A stretch of DNA of 64,000 nucleotides, from the NCBI RefSeq assembly GCF_019145235.1, contig NZ_JAHSTV010000001.1, positions 248,001 through 312,000 of the forward strand, read 5' to 3'. Position 1 is the first letter of the stretch. The number at the start of each line of letters is the position of its first letter. This DNA comes from Pseudomonas farris (GTDB lineage: Bacteria; Pseudomonadota; Gammaproteobacteria; Pseudomonadales; Pseudomonadaceae). Below, one piece after another: positions 8,848-18,681 of the stretch. The position numbers were made by a program, and so were the translations under genes. The notes beneath the pieces are model-generated. The model was not told the DNA's origin. It ran no database searches and saw nothing but the letters and a program-made list of their open reading frames with translations.

Positions 8848-8850
8848 CTT

Positions 8851-9408
8851 ATGCTGAAAAAAATCGCCCTCGTCGCCGGCTCTGTTCTGTTTGCCGCCAA
8901 CCTGATGGCCGCCACGCCCGCCAAGGCGCCGCACGTGCTGCTGGAAACCACCAACGGCCAGATCGAAATCGAACTGGACCCGGTCAAGGCGCCGATCAGT
9001 ACCAAGAACTTCCTTGAGTACGTCGACAGCGGCTTCTACAACAACACGATTTTTCACCGTGTGATTCCTGGGTTCATGGTCCAGGGCGGTGGTTTCACTC
9101 AACAGATGCAGCAAAAAGAAACCAAGGCGCCAATCAAGAACGAATCCAAAAACGGCCTGCATAACGTGCGTGGCACGCTGTCCATGGCCCGTACTTCCGT
9201 CCCGGATTCGGCCACCAGCCAGTTCTTCATCAACGTCAAAGACAACGATTTCCTGGACCAGGGCGACGGTTATGCCGTGTTCGGTAAAGTCGTTAAAGGC
9301 ATGGATGTCGTCGATGTCATCGTCAACTCCCAGACCACCACCAAAAGCGGCATGAAAGACGTGCCAGCCGATCCCGTGTTCATCAAGTCGGCCAAGCGCA
9401 TCGACTGA
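8851..9408 (+). CDS. ppiA: Periplasmic peptidyl-prolyl cis-trans isomerase A (cyclophilin)
   Basis: A 185-residue cyclophilin with a signal peptide ([20 protein letters not shown], cleavage around 20-21). The catalytic region is intact: [14 protein letters not shown] carries the active-site Arg, with downstream [16 protein letters not shown]. It catalyses prolyl isomerisation of exported proteins in the periplasm. The length fits E. coli PpiA (190). It starts 3 nt after the hydrolase stop, so translation may be coupled. Confidence 0.93.
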   Translation: MLKKIALVAGSVLFAANLMAATPAKAPHVLLETTNGQIEIELDPVKAPISTKNFLEYVDSGFYNNTIFHRVIPGFMVQGGGFTQQMQQKETKAPIKNESKNGLHNVRGTLSMARTSVPDSATSQFFINVKDNDFLDQGDGYAVFGKVVKGMDVVDVIVNSQTTTKSGMKDVPADPVFIKSAKRID

Positions 9409-9430
9409 GACTAAGCTGAACAGGGAGTTT

Positions 9431-9461
9431 TGAGCGGCCGCCGGTGCTTCCGGCGCCGCTC
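9431..9461 (+). terminator. Strong hairpin after ppiA
   Basis: A long GC stem (GAGCGGC...GCCGCTC arms around TGCTT) starts 22 nt after ppiA. No clean T-run follows, so it may attenuate, protect the mRNA or terminate weakly before the ABC gene. Confidence 0.4.
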
Positions 9462-9501
9462 ATATCGTTTAAAGGAGAGCCCGTGCGCGGGCGAAGAACT
9501 G

Positions 9502-11334
9502 ATGCTTTATCGCCGTTTTGAAAAACTGATCGACATTTTCCGCGATGCACCGACGGCGGCTCCGCCGGATCGGGTTCTCCCCTTCTATACCTATTACCTG
9601 AAACAGGTCTGGCCGAGTTTCGCCGTCCTGCTGATCGTCGGCCTGTTCGGCGCACTGATCGAAGTGGCGCTGTTCAGCTACCTGAGCCGCATCATCGACC
9701 TCGCCCAAGGCACGCCCAACGTCAATTTTTTCAAGGAACACGGCATCGAACTGGCCTGGATGGCGGTGGTTGCGCTGGTCCTGCGCCCGATATTCGTCGG
9801 CTTGCATGACTTGCTGGTGCACCAGACCTTGAGCCCCAGCCTGACCAGCCTGATCCGCTGGCAAAACCACAGTTACGTGCTCAAACAGAGCCTCAATTTC
9901 TTCCAGAACGACTTCGCCGGGCGCATCGCCCAACGCATCATGCAGACCGGCAACTCGTTGCGCGATTCGGCTGTGCAAGCGGTGGACGCGCTATGGCATG
10001 TGCTGATCTACGCGATCAGTTCGCTGGTGCTGTTCGCCGAAGCCGACTGGCGCCTGATGATCCCGCTGCTGACCTGGATCGCCGCCTTCATCGGCGCCCT
10101 CTACTACTTCGTGCCACGGGTCAAGGAACGCTCGGTGGTGTCGTCCGATGCGCGCTCCAAACTCATGGGGCGGATCGTCGATGGCTACACCAACATCACC
10201 ACCCTGAAGCTGTTCGCCCACACCAACTTCGAGCAGCAATACGCCCGCGAAGCGATCAAGGAACAAACCGAAAAAGCCCAACTGGCCGGCCGAGTGGTGA
10301 CCAGCATGGACGTGGCCATCACCAGCCTGAACGGCCTGCTGATCGTCAGCACCACCGGCCTCGCGCTGTGGCTGTGGACGCAATCGCTGATCACGGTGGG
10401 CGCCATCGCCCTCGCCACAGGCCTGGTGATACGCATCGTCAACATGTCTGGCTGGATCATGTGGGTGGTCACTGGCATCTTCGAAAACATCGGCATGGTT
10501 CAGGACGGTTTGCAGACCATTTCCCAGCCAGTCAGCATCACCGACCGTGAGCAGGCCAAGCCTTTGAATGTGGCGCGTGGCGAGGTGCGTTTCGATCACG
10601 TCGATTTTCACTACGGTAAGAAAAGCGGGATCATCGGCGACCTCAATCTGACCATCAAACCTGGCGAGAAAATCGGCCTGATCGGCCCGTCCGGTGCCGG
10701 CAAATCGACGCTGGTCAATCTGCTGCTGCGCCTCTATGACGTGCAGGGCGGGCGGATTCTCATCGACGGCCAGAACATCGCCGAAGTCGGCCAGGAAAGC
10801 CTGCGTGAACGCATCGGCATGATCACCCAGGACACCTCGCTGCTGCACCGTTCGATTCGCGACAATTTGCTGTATGGCAAACCCGATGCCACCGACGCCG
10901 AACTCTGGGAAGCAGTGCACAAGGCCCGCGCCGACGAATTCATCCCGTTGCTATCGGACTCCGAAGGCCGCACCGGTTTCGATGCTCACGTCGGTGAACG
11001 CGGAGTGAAGCTCTCCGGTGGTCAGCGTCAGCGGATTGCCATCGCCCGGGTGCTGCTCAAGGATGCGCCGATTCTGATCATGGACGAAGCCACCTCAGCA
11101 CTGGACTCGGAAGTCGAAGCGGCGATTCAGGAGAGCCTCGAAACCCTGATGCAGGGCAAGACCGTGATTGCCATTGCCCACCGCCTCTCGACCATCGCCC
11201 GGATGGACCGCTTGGTGGTGCTGGAAAAGGGCAAGATCGCCGAAACCGGCAGCCACGCCGAACTGCTGGCCCATGGTGGCTTGTATGCGCGGTTGTGGCA
11301 GCACCAGACCGGGGGGTTTGTCGGCATCGATTGA
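9502..11334 (+). CDS. ABC exporter, fused permease and ATPase half-transporter
   Basis: A 610-residue half-transporter. An ABC type-1 membrane domain with about six helices (60-350) is followed by an ATPase domain with Walker A GPSGAGKST, Q loop, signature LSGGQRQRIAIARVL and Walker B LIMDEATSALD, then the switch His in AIAHRLST. It should dimerise in the inner membrane and export a lipid, drug or peptide; substrate unknown. The ATG at 9502 is preferred, but an in-frame TTG at 9430 with AGGGAG before it is possible. It ends just before a REPIN. Confidence 0.9.
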   Translation: MLYRRFEKLIDIFRDAPTAAPPDRVLPFYTYYLKQVWPSFAVLLIVGLFGALIEVALFSYLSRIIDLAQGTPNVNFFKEHGIELAWMAVVALVLRPIFVGLHDLLVHQTLSPSLTSLIRWQNHSYVLKQSLNFFQNDFAGRIAQRIMQTGNSLRDSAVQAVDALWHVLIYAISSLVLFAEADWRLMIPLLTWIAAFIGALYYFVPRVKERSVVSSDARSKLMGRIVDGYTNITTLKLFAHTNFEQQYAREAIKEQTEKAQLAGRVVTSMDVAITSLNGLLIVSTTGLALWLWTQSLITVGAIALATGLVIRIVNMSGWIMWVVTGIFENIGMVQDGLQTISQPVSITDREQAKPLNVARGEVRFDHVDFHYGKKSGIIGDLNLTIKPGEKIGLIGPSGAGKSTLVNLLLRLYDVQGGRILIDGQNIAEVGQESLRERIGMITQDTSLLHRSIRDNLLYGKPDATDAELWEAVHKARADEFIPLLSDSEGRTGFDAHVGERGVKLSGGQRQRIAIARVLLKDAPILIMDEATSALDSEVEAAIQESLETLMQGKTVIAIAHRLSTIARMDRLVVLEKGKIAETGSHAELLAHGGLYARLWQHQTGGFVGID

Positions 11335-11353
11335 GGCTTGTGATCAACACCGG

Positions 11354-11447
11354 CCCTGTGGGAGCGGGCTTGCTCGCGAATGCGGTGTGTCAGGCAACAT
11401 CGATATTGACTGACACTCCCTCTTCGCGAGCAAGCCCGCTCCCACAC
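11354..11447. repeat. REPIN
   Basis: Inverted GTGGGAGCGGGCTTGCTCGC pair between the convergent ABC transporter and GNAT genes. Confidence 0.9.
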
Positions 11448-11468
11448 TGGATCTCCAGTACCCGCGGG

Positions 11469-11957
11469 TTACAGCGTCAACACCATCTCATGCCACGCCA
11501 TCCCGCCATGGTCCGACGCCGAAGGCTTGATGTAGGCAAAACCAAACCCGGCATACAGCGCAATGTGCCGCTCTTTGCACATCAGATGGATGCTGGCCTT
11601 GTTCAGTGTACGCATGCGCTGGATGAACTCATCCAGCAAGCGTTTCGCCAGACCCTGCCCTTGGTAGTCCGGATGCACCACCACTGACATGATCACCACG
11701 TGCGGGCCGGCCGGGTCGTGGCCGATCAGTTCCTTGAACGCCTCGTCCGACATTTCCACCTCAAACGCCGCACCGGAATTGATGAAACCGGCGACAACAC
11801 CATCCACTTCAGCAACGATGAAGCCGTCGGGCCAAGTGGCGATGCGGGTGGCGATTTTCTCTCGGGTGGCGGCTTCGTCGCCTTCATAGGCAACGGTTTC
11901 GATGGCGTAGCAACGGTCCAGGTCAGCGGGGCTGACGTGGCGGATGACGGTGTTCAT
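11469..11957 (-). CDS. GNAT-family N-acetyltransferase
   Basis: A 162-residue acetyltransferase. Motif A is clear: MSVVVHPDYQGQGLAKRLLD holds the Q-x-x-G-x-A pyrophosphate-binding loop for acetyl-CoA, followed by the family C-terminal beta strands (ALYAGFGFAYIKPS). The ATG at 11957 gives normal GNAT length; the longer open frame upstream is not protein-like. The acceptor amine is not predictable. It lies about 100 nt downstream of the GyrI-like gene on the same strand. Confidence 0.88.
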   Translation of the reverse strand: MNTVIRHVSPADLDRCYAIETVAYEGDEAATREKIATRIATWPDGFIVAEVDGVVAGFINSGAAFEVEMSDEAFKELIGHDPAGPHVVIMSVVVHPDYQGQGLAKRLLDEFIQRMRTLNKASIHLMCKERHIALYAGFGFAYIKPSASDHGGMAWHEMVLTL

Positions 11958-12054
11958 GGCAGCTCGGAATCGGCGTGGGAAAGGTTGGGGATCATAAATC
12001 AGCATCAACACGACATCGAGAGGCGAATCACCGATCCGCCGCTCGACCCGCTCA

Positions 12055-12540
12055 TTACGCTTTGAGCGGCAGCCAGATTTCCAGCACGCCGGTATTGAGC
12101 TTCGGGTTGAAATCGTCGCTATAACGTTCGAACTCCGGAGCGTCCGCCGCTTCATGGCCGGACTTCGGCAACCAGGTTTTCCAGATGTATTGAAAGGTCT
12201 GGGGCAAGGTATCCAGAGAGCCCTTGTGTTCGAAGATTGCATACTTCTGAGGCTGAACTTCGATCCAGCGGTACTTTTCGGGCAGGTCGTCGAGCTTGCT
12301 GATTTCGACACCGGCTATGTATTCGAAACCACCCTTGCCATCCGGATTGCAGCAGATGCCGTAGGTTACTTCGCTTTTCTGACCGGGAATTTTGCCAATC
12401 TCGGGAATGAATTTCTCCCATAGGTCGGGGATCGCTTTGGTCGTATCCGCCGTAAATCGTCCACCAAGCCCCGCTATGAGCATGAAGTGCCCGTTTTCGA
12501 AGCGTGGCTCGGCCGTTTCGACGCCTGTTTGCTCATCCAT
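12055..12540 (-). CDS. GyrI-like/AraC effector-binding domain protein
   Basis: A 161-residue single-domain protein of the GyrI-like small-molecule-binding fold, without a DNA-binding domain. Typical features are the N-terminal FENGHFMLIAGL strand, TYGICCNPDGKGGFEYIAGVE, and the C-terminal pattern ending in VLEIWLPLK. Such stand-alone domains bind hydrophobic or drug-like ligands; a few inhibit gyrase or hydrolyse cyclopropanoids. No clear partner is next to it. Confidence 0.85.
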   Translation of the reverse strand: MDEQTGVETAEPRFENGHFMLIAGLGGRFTADTTKAIPDLWEKFIPEIGKIPGQKSEVTYGICCNPDGKGGFEYIAGVEISKLDDLPEKYRWIEVQPQKYAIFEHKGSLDTLPQTFQYIWKTWLPKSGHEAADAPEFERYSDDFNPKLNTGVLEIWLPLKA

Positions 12541-12606
12541 GACTCAACTCCTGGTACAAAAGGTGGGTTCGGCAGGGAGTATAGAAGCCAAACCCGATTC
12601 GCCCAA

Positions 12607-13269
12607 TTACAGTGCGTGCAACTGTTCGATGGCGCCTGGACCGATGAACTCGTTATAACCCGATAGAATCACGTAGACCGCGAAATAGCAGAAGATCGCT
12701 GCCGATGCCATATAGGAATAACGCAGTAATTTGTCACCGAGCAATTTGCCGCCGTGGCTCGCAGCGAAGCACAGACCGACACACCAGAGCACTCCGGCGC
12801 ACAAGAAGCCGCCGAGAAACAGTGCCGAGCTGAGCGTGCCACCGCCGCCGGAACGGGCGATCAGCGTGCCGCCTACCGCGGCAAACCAGAGAATGGCACT
12901 GGGCGATGACATGGCGAGAAAAATCCCGCGGAAAAACTCGCGCCGGTGCGAGTTGTGCCCCACCTCAGGGGTTTGCGCCAACAGCGCTTCATGGTGGATC
13001 GCCGAATAAATCATCTTCGCCGCGAAATACACCAGCAACGCCGACCCGCCAATCCACAACACCCAACGCACGGTCTCGTACTGCAGCAATACGGTCATGC
13101 CGGCCAATGCCAGCACGGCGTATATCAGGTCGCCGACACACGTCCCCAACCCCAGCGCAAAGCCTTGAAAATAGCCGCGCTGCATCGCCAGCGTGATCAT
13201 CGCGATATTGGCCACGCCGATGTCCAGGCACAGCGAAAGGCTCAACAAGAAGCCACTGGTAAATTCCAT
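12607..13269 (-). CDS. LysE-family amino acid exporter
   Basis: A 220-residue membrane protein with about six hydrophobic helices in the LysE/RhtB pattern: an N-terminal [18 protein letters not shown] helix, a G-rich second helix ([16 protein letters not shown]), and the motif [18 protein letters not shown] in the middle. The ATG at 13269 starts exactly before the first helix. It should efflux amino acids or derivatives; substrate unknown. It is divergent from alaC, with 138 bp between them that probably hold both promoters. Confidence 0.88.
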   Translation of the reverse strand: MEFTSGFLLSLSLCLDIGVANIAMITLAMQRGYFQGFALGLGTCVGDLIYAVLALAGMTVLLQYETVRWVLWIGGSALLVYFAAKMIYSAIHHEALLAQTPEVGHNSHRREFFRGIFLAMSSPSAILWFAAVGGTLIARSGGGGTLSSALFLGGFLCAGVLWCVGLCFAASHGGKLLGDKLLRYSYMASAAIFCYFAVYVILSGYNEFIGPGAIEQLHAL

Positions 13270-13407
13270 CGACCATATCCTTGGGGAAAATTTATTGATG
13301 CGCAGGCTAGACAGTTTGCCATGACTGCCCTTACATTCCGCCACAGGCCACCGCAGTGGCCAGCGTCGCTCGGACGGTTCCGGGCGCTTACGTTATCCGA
13401 GGCAACA

Positions 13408-14625
13408 ATGGCCGAACAAGGTTCGCCGCGCCGCTTTGCGCGCATAGATCGACTCCCTCCTTACGTTTTCAACATCACTGCCGAGCTGAAGATGGCCGCC
13501 CGTCGTCGTGGCGAAGACATCATCGACTTGAGCATGGGCAACCCCGATGGCGCCACGCCGCCGCACATTGTCGAAAAACTCGTCACCGTCGCCCAACGTG
13601 AAGACACCCACGGCTACTCCACGTCCAAAGGGATTCCGCGCCTGCGCCGGGCGATCTCCAATTGGTACAAGGATCGCTACGAAGTCGACATCGACCCGGA
13701 AACCGAAGCCATCGTCACCATCGGTTCCAAGGAAGGCCTGGCGCATTTGATGCTGGCCACCCTCGACCAGGGCGACACCGTGCTGGTACCGAACCCGAGC
13801 TACCCGATTCACATCTACGGTGCCGTGATTGCTGGTGCCCAGGTGCGCTCGGTGCCGTTGATCCCTGGCGTGGACTTCTTCGCCGAGCTGGAACGGGCGA
13901 TTCGTGGCTCGATCCCTAAACCGAAAATGATGATCCTCGGCTTCCCGTCCAACCCCACCGCCCAGTGCGTGGAGCTGGATTTCTTCGAGCGGGTGATCGC
14001 CCTCGCCAAACAGTACGACGTTTTGGTGGTGCACGACCTGGCCTACGCCGACATCGTCTACGACGGCTGGAAAGCCCCGTCGATCATGCAAGTGCCCGGC
14101 GCCAAGGACATCGCGGTGGAGTTTTTCACCCTGTCCAAGAGCTACAACATGGCGGGCTGGCGCATCGGTTTCATGGTCGGCAACCCGGAGCTGGTTAACG
14201 CCTTGGCGCGGATCAAGAGCTATCACGACTACGGCACGTTCACTCCGCTGCAAGTCGCGGCCATCGCGGCGCTGGAAGGCGATCAGCAATGCGTCAAAGA
14301 CATTGCCGATCAGTATCGGCAGCGTCGCAACGTACTGGTCAAAGGCCTGCATGAACTGGGCTGGATGGTCGAAAACCCGAAAGCCTCGATGTATGTCTGG
14401 GCCAAGATTCCCGAGGCTTATGCGCACATGGGCTCGCTGGAATTCGCCAAGAAACTGCTGGCCGAGGCCAAGGTCTGTGTCTCGCCGGGTGTGGGATTTG
14501 GCGAGTATGGGGATGATCATGTGCGCTTCGCGCTGATCGAAAACCAGGACCGGATTCGTCAGGCCGTGCGCGGGATCCGCGGGATGTTCCGGGCGGATGG
14601 GCTGGTTACCAAAACCAACGCCTGA
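13408..14625 (+). CDS. alaC: Alanine transaminase (class I/II PLP aminotransferase)
   Basis: A 405-residue fold-type I aminotransferase. The segment [20 protein letters not shown] holds the PLP-binding Lys and the downstream Arg that binds phosphate; FPSNPTAQ is the NPT-like motif and [13 protein letters not shown] the Asp/Tyr that contact the cofactor. It matches the AlaC (YfdZ) group, which makes alanine from pyruvate and glutamate. The ATG at 13408 was chosen because the conserved region begins directly after it. A REPIN follows. Confidence 0.9.
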   Translation: MAEQGSPRRFARIDRLPPYVFNITAELKMAARRRGEDIIDLSMGNPDGATPPHIVEKLVTVAQREDTHGYSTSKGIPRLRRAISNWYKDRYEVDIDPETEAIVTIGSKEGLAHLMLATLDQGDTVLVPNPSYPIHIYGAVIAGAQVRSVPLIPGVDFFAELERAIRGSIPKPKMMILGFPSNPTAQCVELDFFERVIALAKQYDVLVVHDLAYADIVYDGWKAPSIMQVPGAKDIAVEFFTLSKSYNMAGWRIGFMVGNPELVNALARIKSYHDYGTFTPLQVAAIAALEGDQQCVKDIADQYRQRRNVLVKGLHELGWMVENPKASMYVWAKIPEAYAHMGSLEFAKKLLAEAKVCVSPGVGFGEYGDDHVRFALIENQDRIRQAVRGIRGMFRADGLVTKTNA

Positions 14626-14634
14626 CACAAATAA

Positions 14635-14725
14635 CTGTGGGAGCGGGCTTGCTCGCGAAAGCGGACTTACATTCAACATCTACTTTGAATGTTATGTCCC
14701 CTTCGCGAGCAAGCCCGCTCCCACA
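14635..14725. repeat. REPIN
   Basis: Inverted REP pair between convergent alaC and gntT. Confidence 0.9.
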
Positions 14726-14742
14726 TTTGTTTTGCGGTGTGC

Positions 14743-16095
14743 TTAAACGAACAACGACAACAGCAAGATGAACCCCAGGCCCACCACGGACAGGATGGTT
14801 TCCATCGCGGTCCAGGTCTTGAAGGTTTCCGCCACGGTCATGTTGAAGTACTGCTTCACCAGCCAGAAACCGGCGTCGTTGACGTGAGACAGGATCAACG
14901 AACCGGCACCGGTGGCTAACACCAGCAACTCACGGTTCACACCCGGAATCATCCCCACCACCGGCACCACGATGCCCGCGCCAGTAATAGTTGCCACGGT
15001 TGCCGAACCGGTCGCGATGCGAATCACCGCCGCCACCAGCCAGGCCAGAAGGATTGGCGAGATCTGCGCTTCCACCGCCATGTTGCCGATGACATTACCC
15101 ACACCGCTGGTCACCAGCATCTGTTTGAAGCCGCCACCGGCACCGATGATCAGGATGATCGCGGCGGTTGGTGCAAGGCTCGCGTCCAGCCATTTGAGCA
15201 TCTGTTGCGAACCGATGCCCTGCTTGTAGCCGAAGGTGTACAGCGACAGCAGCAACGCCAGCAGCAGCGCCGAGATCGGGTGACCGATCAGGTCCATGAA
15301 GGTGCGGAAGAAGTTGCCGTCCGGCAGCGCCACATCGGCAAAGGTCTTGAGCAGCATCAGGAACACGGGCGACAGCACGGTGACCAAGGTAATGCCGAAG
15401 CTAGGCAGATCGCCTGCATCCTCATCGCGCACCAGTTGATCCACCAGCTCCTGATTCGGATGACCGGGAATGTGCTTGGCAATGAACGTGCCGTAGATCG
15501 GACCGGCGATAATAGCGGTCGGCAACGCAACGATCAGACCGTACAGAATGGTTTTACCGATGTCGGCACCAAACACACCGATGGCCAGCAGCGGACCCGG
15601 GTGCGGCGGCACCAGGCCGTGTACCGCGGACAGACCAGCCAACAGCGGGATCCCGATCTTGATGATCGACACGCCAGTGCGACGGGCCACGATGAACACC
15701 AGCGGAATCAGCAGCACGAAGCCGATTTCGAAGAACAGGGGAATACCGACCAGGAACGCGGCGAACATCATCGCCCACTGCACCTTGTCCTTGCCGAAGG
15801 CGCGGATCAACGTCTGCGCAATCTGATCCGCACCGCCTGATTCGGCCATCATTTTGCCGAGCATGGTGCCCAGCGCCAGGATGATGCCGACGAAACCAAG
15901 CACGCCACCGAAGCCGTCCTGGAACGCCTTGATGATGGTGCCGATCGGCATGCCGGACGTCAGCCCGAGGAAGGCGGCGGCGATAATCAGTGCGAGGAAT
16001 GGGTGCAACTTGAACTTGGTGATCAGGACGATAAGCCCGATTACCGTGACCACTGCATCTAGCAGCAGAAACGTCTCGTGGGACATGCCAAACAT
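14743..16095 (-). CDS. gntT: Gluconate:H+ symporter
   Basis: A 450-residue GntP-family permease with about 12-14 hydrophobic segments. Family features are FIVARRTGVSIIKIGIPLLA, LVPPHPGPLLA and the C-terminal SHVNDAGFWLVKQYF. It imports gluconate, made from glucose in the periplasm, with protons. A GntR-type operator and a CA-rich Crc motif next to the Shine-Dalgarno (CAGGAG) lie upstream, so it appears repressed by GntR and under catabolite repression. It is downstream of gntK on the same strand but has its own operator. Confidence 0.95.
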   Translation of the reverse strand: MFGMSHETFLLLDAVVTVIGLIVLITKFKLHPFLALIIAAAFLGLTSGMPIGTIIKAFQDGFGGVLGFVGIILALGTMLGKMMAESGGADQIAQTLIRAFGKDKVQWAMMFAAFLVGIPLFFEIGFVLLIPLVFIVARRTGVSIIKIGIPLLAGLSAVHGLVPPHPGPLLAIGVFGADIGKTILYGLIVALPTAIIAGPIYGTFIAKHIPGHPNQELVDQLVRDEDAGDLPSFGITLVTVLSPVFLMLLKTFADVALPDGNFFRTFMDLIGHPISALLLALLLSLYTFGYKQGIGSQQMLKWLDASLAPTAAIILIIGAGGGFKQMLVTSGVGNVIGNMAVEAQISPILLAWLVAAVIRIATGSATVATITGAGIVVPVVGMIPGVNRELLVLATGAGSLILSHVNDAGFWLVKQYFNMTVAETFKTWTAMETILSVVGLGFILLLSLFV

Positions 16096-16111
16096 TAGGG
16101 GTGTCTCCTGT

Positions 16112-16125
16112 TTGTTGTTGTTATT
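16112..16125 (-). promoter_or_regulatory. Crc/Hfq-type CA motif at gntT ribosome binding site
   Basis: Minus-strand AATAACAACAACAA matches the AAnAAnAA target motif twice over and abuts CAGGAG. Crc/Hfq binding here would block gntT translation. Confidence 0.65.
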
Positions 16126-16153
16126 AAAGCGGTTAATCAGAAGTCGTCAGGAC

Positions 16154-16167
16154 AGCGCTATCTTTTG
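16154..16167. promoter_or_regulatory. GntR-type operator upstream of gntT
   Basis: AGCGCTATCTTTTG shares AGCGCTA-N-CTT with the reported GntR operator of P. aeruginosa (recalled as AC-N-AAG-N-TAGCGCT); the distal dinucleotide differs. Confidence 0.6.
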
Positions 16168-16176
16168 GAGTAAAAC

Positions 16177-16710
16177 TCAACTGGCGAGTTTCAAGCCATG
16201 ATCGAGCCACCAGGCATGAGCCTGCTTCGCCAATTCATCGACGCTATGGCTGGACGCATCCAGAGCCAGGGTCAGGGGCTCACCAACGGGCGATTCAAGT
16301 GTGGCGAACTGGCTGTCGATCAGGGTCGACGGCATGAAGTGGCCCGGCCGATGAGACACACGATCGGCGGCGACTTCGGGGGTTAGCTCAAGGAAAACGA
16401 AGCCCAGGCCCGGCAAGGCACTGCGCAAGCGTTCGCGGTAACTGTGTTTGAGGGCCGAGCAGGTCAGCACCGGGCGTTCGCCCTTGGCATCGATGCGGCG
16501 CAGTTCATCGCACAGGCTGTCGAGCCAGCCGGCACGGTCTTCGTCATTCAGGGGGATACCCGCGCTCATCTTTTCGATATTGGCGGCAGGGTGAAAAGTG
16601 TCGCCTTCAATGGCGGTCGCGCCGCTAAGATGGCACAGGGACTGGCTGACGCAGGTCTTGCCGCAACCGGCAACGCCCATGATGACCAGGGCGGTGATGG
16701 GATGATTCAT
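16177..16710 (-). CDS. gntK: Gluconokinase
   Basis: A 177-residue P-loop kinase: Walker A GVAGCGKT at about 12-19, then EGDTFHPAANIEKMSAGIPL, the gluconate-binding and lid region typical of GntK, and RDRLR-like SYRERLRSA. It phosphorylates gluconate to 6-phosphogluconate, feeding the Entner-Doudoroff enzymes encoded further along this window. It is divergent from gntR and about 80 nt upstream of gntT, with GntR-type operators on both sides. Confidence 0.95.
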   Translation of the reverse strand: MNHPITALVIMGVAGCGKTCVSQSLCHLSGATAIEGDTFHPAANIEKMSAGIPLNDEDRAGWLDSLCDELRRIDAKGERPVLTCSALKHSYRERLRSALPGLGFVFLELTPEVAADRVSHRPGHFMPSTLIDSQFATLESPVGEPLTLALDASSHSVDELAKQAHAWWLDHGLKLAS

Positions 16711-16731
16711 GTAACACCTCAGCGCGCAGAC

Positions 16732-16745
16732 AGCGCTACCTTTGC
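16732..16745. promoter_or_regulatory. GntR-type operator upstream of gntK
   Basis: AGCGCTACCTTTGC, 22 bp before the gntK start codon; matches AGCGCTA-N-CTT with one mismatch in the distal dinucleotide. Confidence 0.65.
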
Positions 16746-16882
16746 TACGTAAGACTCAAGTGCAAAAGCAGAAGTTGCCGACGCCTTCTTGTCATTTTTG
16801 TGGGTTGCAGCATGTTCGTTCTCAAGGCCAAAAAACGAGGATCAGGCAAACCTCGTTCACGCGTTTGCAGCTGCATCGAGAC

Positions 16883-16896
16883 AGCGCTACCTTAGT
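16883..16896. promoter_or_regulatory. GntR-type operator upstream of gntR
   Basis: AGCGCTACCTTAGT fits the full recalled operator pattern AGCGCTA-N-CTT-N-GT and lies 30 bp before the gntR start, so autorepression is likely. Confidence 0.7.
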
Positions 16897-16925
16897 GCCT
16901 TGAATTTTGTTTGGCAAGCCGTCCG

Positions 16926-17957
16926 ATGAATACCCCTAAAAACGATAAAAATACTCGCACCACTGGCCGCCCTACCCTGAATGAAGTCGCGCGCCTGGCC
17001 GGTGTTAGCCCGATTACCGCGTCCCGCGCCCTGCGCGGCGTCAGCACGGTGGCCACCGAACTGGTGGAAAAAGTCCAGAAGGCCGCCCTCGACCTGAACT
17101 ACGTGGTCAACCCCGCCGCCCGCGCATTAGCCTCGGCCCAGAGCCATTCCGTGGTGGTTTTGGTGCCCTCGCTGTCCAACCTGCTGTTCATCGACACACT
17201 GGAAGCCATTCATCAGGTTTTGCGACCAAAGGGCTTCGAAGTGCTGATCGGCAACTTCCATTATTCGCGTGATGAAGAAGAAAACCTGCTGCGCAATTAC
17301 ATGGCTTATCAGCCTCGCGGCTTGCTGCTGACCGGTTTCGACCGCACCGAAAGTTCGCGGCGAATGATCGAGGCCAGCAACATTCCCTGCGTCTACATGA
17401 TGGAACTGGACAGCGCGGCCGGGCTCAATTGTGTCGGCTTTTCGCAAGTCGCTGCCGGCGAAACCGCGGCCGAGCATTTGCTGTCACGCGGTCGCAAACG
17501 CCTGGCCTACATCGGCGCGCAACTCGATCAACGCACGCTGCTGCGCGGCGAAGGTTTCCGTCGCGCGCTGCAAAAGGCCGGTTTGTATGATCCGGCCCTG
17601 GAAGTGCTGACCCCGCGAGCCTCGTCGGTGGGTCTGGGCGGCGAATTGTTCCTGCATCTGCTCGCGGCCCATCCGGATGTCGATGCAATCTTCTTCGGCA
17701 ACGACGACCTGGCCCAGGGTGCGTTGCTTGAAGCGTTGCGCAATGGCATCAAAATCCCCGAGCGCGTGGCGATCCTCGGCTTCAACGACTTACCGGCGTC
17801 TGAGCACATGGTGCCGCGCCTGAGCAGCATTAGTACTCCGAGAGAAGCCATTGGCCGTCGCTCCGCAGAGCTGATGCTGACCTTGCTGGCCGGCAATTCA
17901 GTGACCAAACCGGTGCAGGATATGGGCTTTGAATTGAAGGTGCGCGAGAGCACCTGA
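16926..17957 (+). CDS. gntR: LacI-family gluconate repressor
   Basis: A 343-residue LacI-type regulator. The helix-turn-helix is at about 16-40 (LNEVARLAGVSPITASRALR), followed by the hinge (NPAARALASAQSH) and a periplasmic-binding-protein-like effector domain to the end. The ATG at 16926 is preferred to the upstream TTG. Position and family identify it as GntR, which releases DNA when gluconate or 6-phosphogluconate binds. Three matching operators lie before gntT, gntK and gntR itself. Confidence 0.92.
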   Translation: MNTPKNDKNTRTTGRPTLNEVARLAGVSPITASRALRGVSTVATELVEKVQKAALDLNYVVNPAARALASAQSHSVVVLVPSLSNLLFIDTLEAIHQVLRPKGFEVLIGNFHYSRDEEENLLRNYMAYQPRGLLLTGFDRTESSRRMIEASNIPCVYMMELDSAAGLNCVGFSQVAAGETAAEHLLSRGRKRLAYIGAQLDQRTLLRGEGFRRALQKAGLYDPALEVLTPRASSVGLGGELFLHLLAAHPDVDAIFFGNDDLAQGALLEALRNGIKIPERVAILGFNDLPASEHMVPRLSSISTPREAIGRRSAELMLTLLAGNSVTKPVQDMGFELKVREST

Positions 17958-18023
17958 CGCACGACCATTCCCACGCTCCGCGTGCTAGATTCCGATACCT
18001 GGAACAGCAAACGGAGAAGCTCA

Positions 18024-18656
18024 ATGGGACATACGCTGAAGATTTTGGGTCGGGCCTCGTCAATCAACGTCAGAAAAGTCCTGTGGACTTGCGACGAACT
18101 GGGCGTTTCATACGAACGCGAAGACTGGGGCAGCGGCTTCGCATCGACCCAGAGCCCGGAATTTCTCCAGCTCAACCCCAACGCACAAGTGCCGGTGCTC
18201 ATCGATGAGGCCGGCGTGCTGTGGGAGTCCAATACCATTTGCCGGTACCTGGCCGGTAAACACCAAAACACTGACCTGCTGCCCCTCGAACCGGCGGCCC
18301 GCGCTCGCGTGGAGCAGTGGATGGATTGGCAAGCCACCGAACTCAACCCGTCGTGGGGCTACGCATTTTTTGCGCTGGTCAGGCAATCGCCGGACTTCCA
18401 GGACTCACAGCGGATTGCTGATGGCGTTCGCGGCTGGAACGCGAAAATGGGCATCCTCGAACAGCAACTCGCGACAACCGATGCGTATGTTGCCGGACCA
18501 CACTTCACACTGGCCGATATCCTCATCGGGCTGTCGGTCAACCGCTGGCGGATGACACCGATGGAGCGCCCGGACTACCCCGCCGTCGACGCCTATTGCC
18601 AACGACTGGCGTTGCGGCCGGGGTTCATGGCGCATGCTTGCAATGGCGTGCCTTGA
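18024..18656 (+). CDS. Glutathione S-transferase family protein
   Basis: A 210-residue GST: N-terminal thioredoxin-like domain (about 4-80) with the RASSINVRKVLW active-site loop, the cis-Pro motif QVPVLI and the glutathione-binding WESNTICRYL, then an all-helical C-terminal domain with FTLADILIG. It probably conjugates or reduces electrophiles with glutathione in the cytoplasm. The ATG at 18024 follows CGGAGAAGC. A partial copy of the dispersed CCCACGCTCCGCGTG repeat lies just before it. A strong GC hairpin follows at 18682-18712. Confidence 0.9.
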   Translation: MGHTLKILGRASSINVRKVLWTCDELGVSYEREDWGSGFASTQSPEFLQLNPNAQVPVLIDEAGVLWESNTICRYLAGKHQNTDLLPLEPAARARVEQWMDWQATELNPSWGYAFFALVRQSPDFQDSQRIADGVRGWNAKMGILEQQLATTDAYVAGPHFTLADILIGLSVNRWRMTPMERPDYPAVDAYCQRLALRPGFMAHACNGVP

Positions 18657-18681
18657 ATTTTACGTGCACGCTTATCTGACT

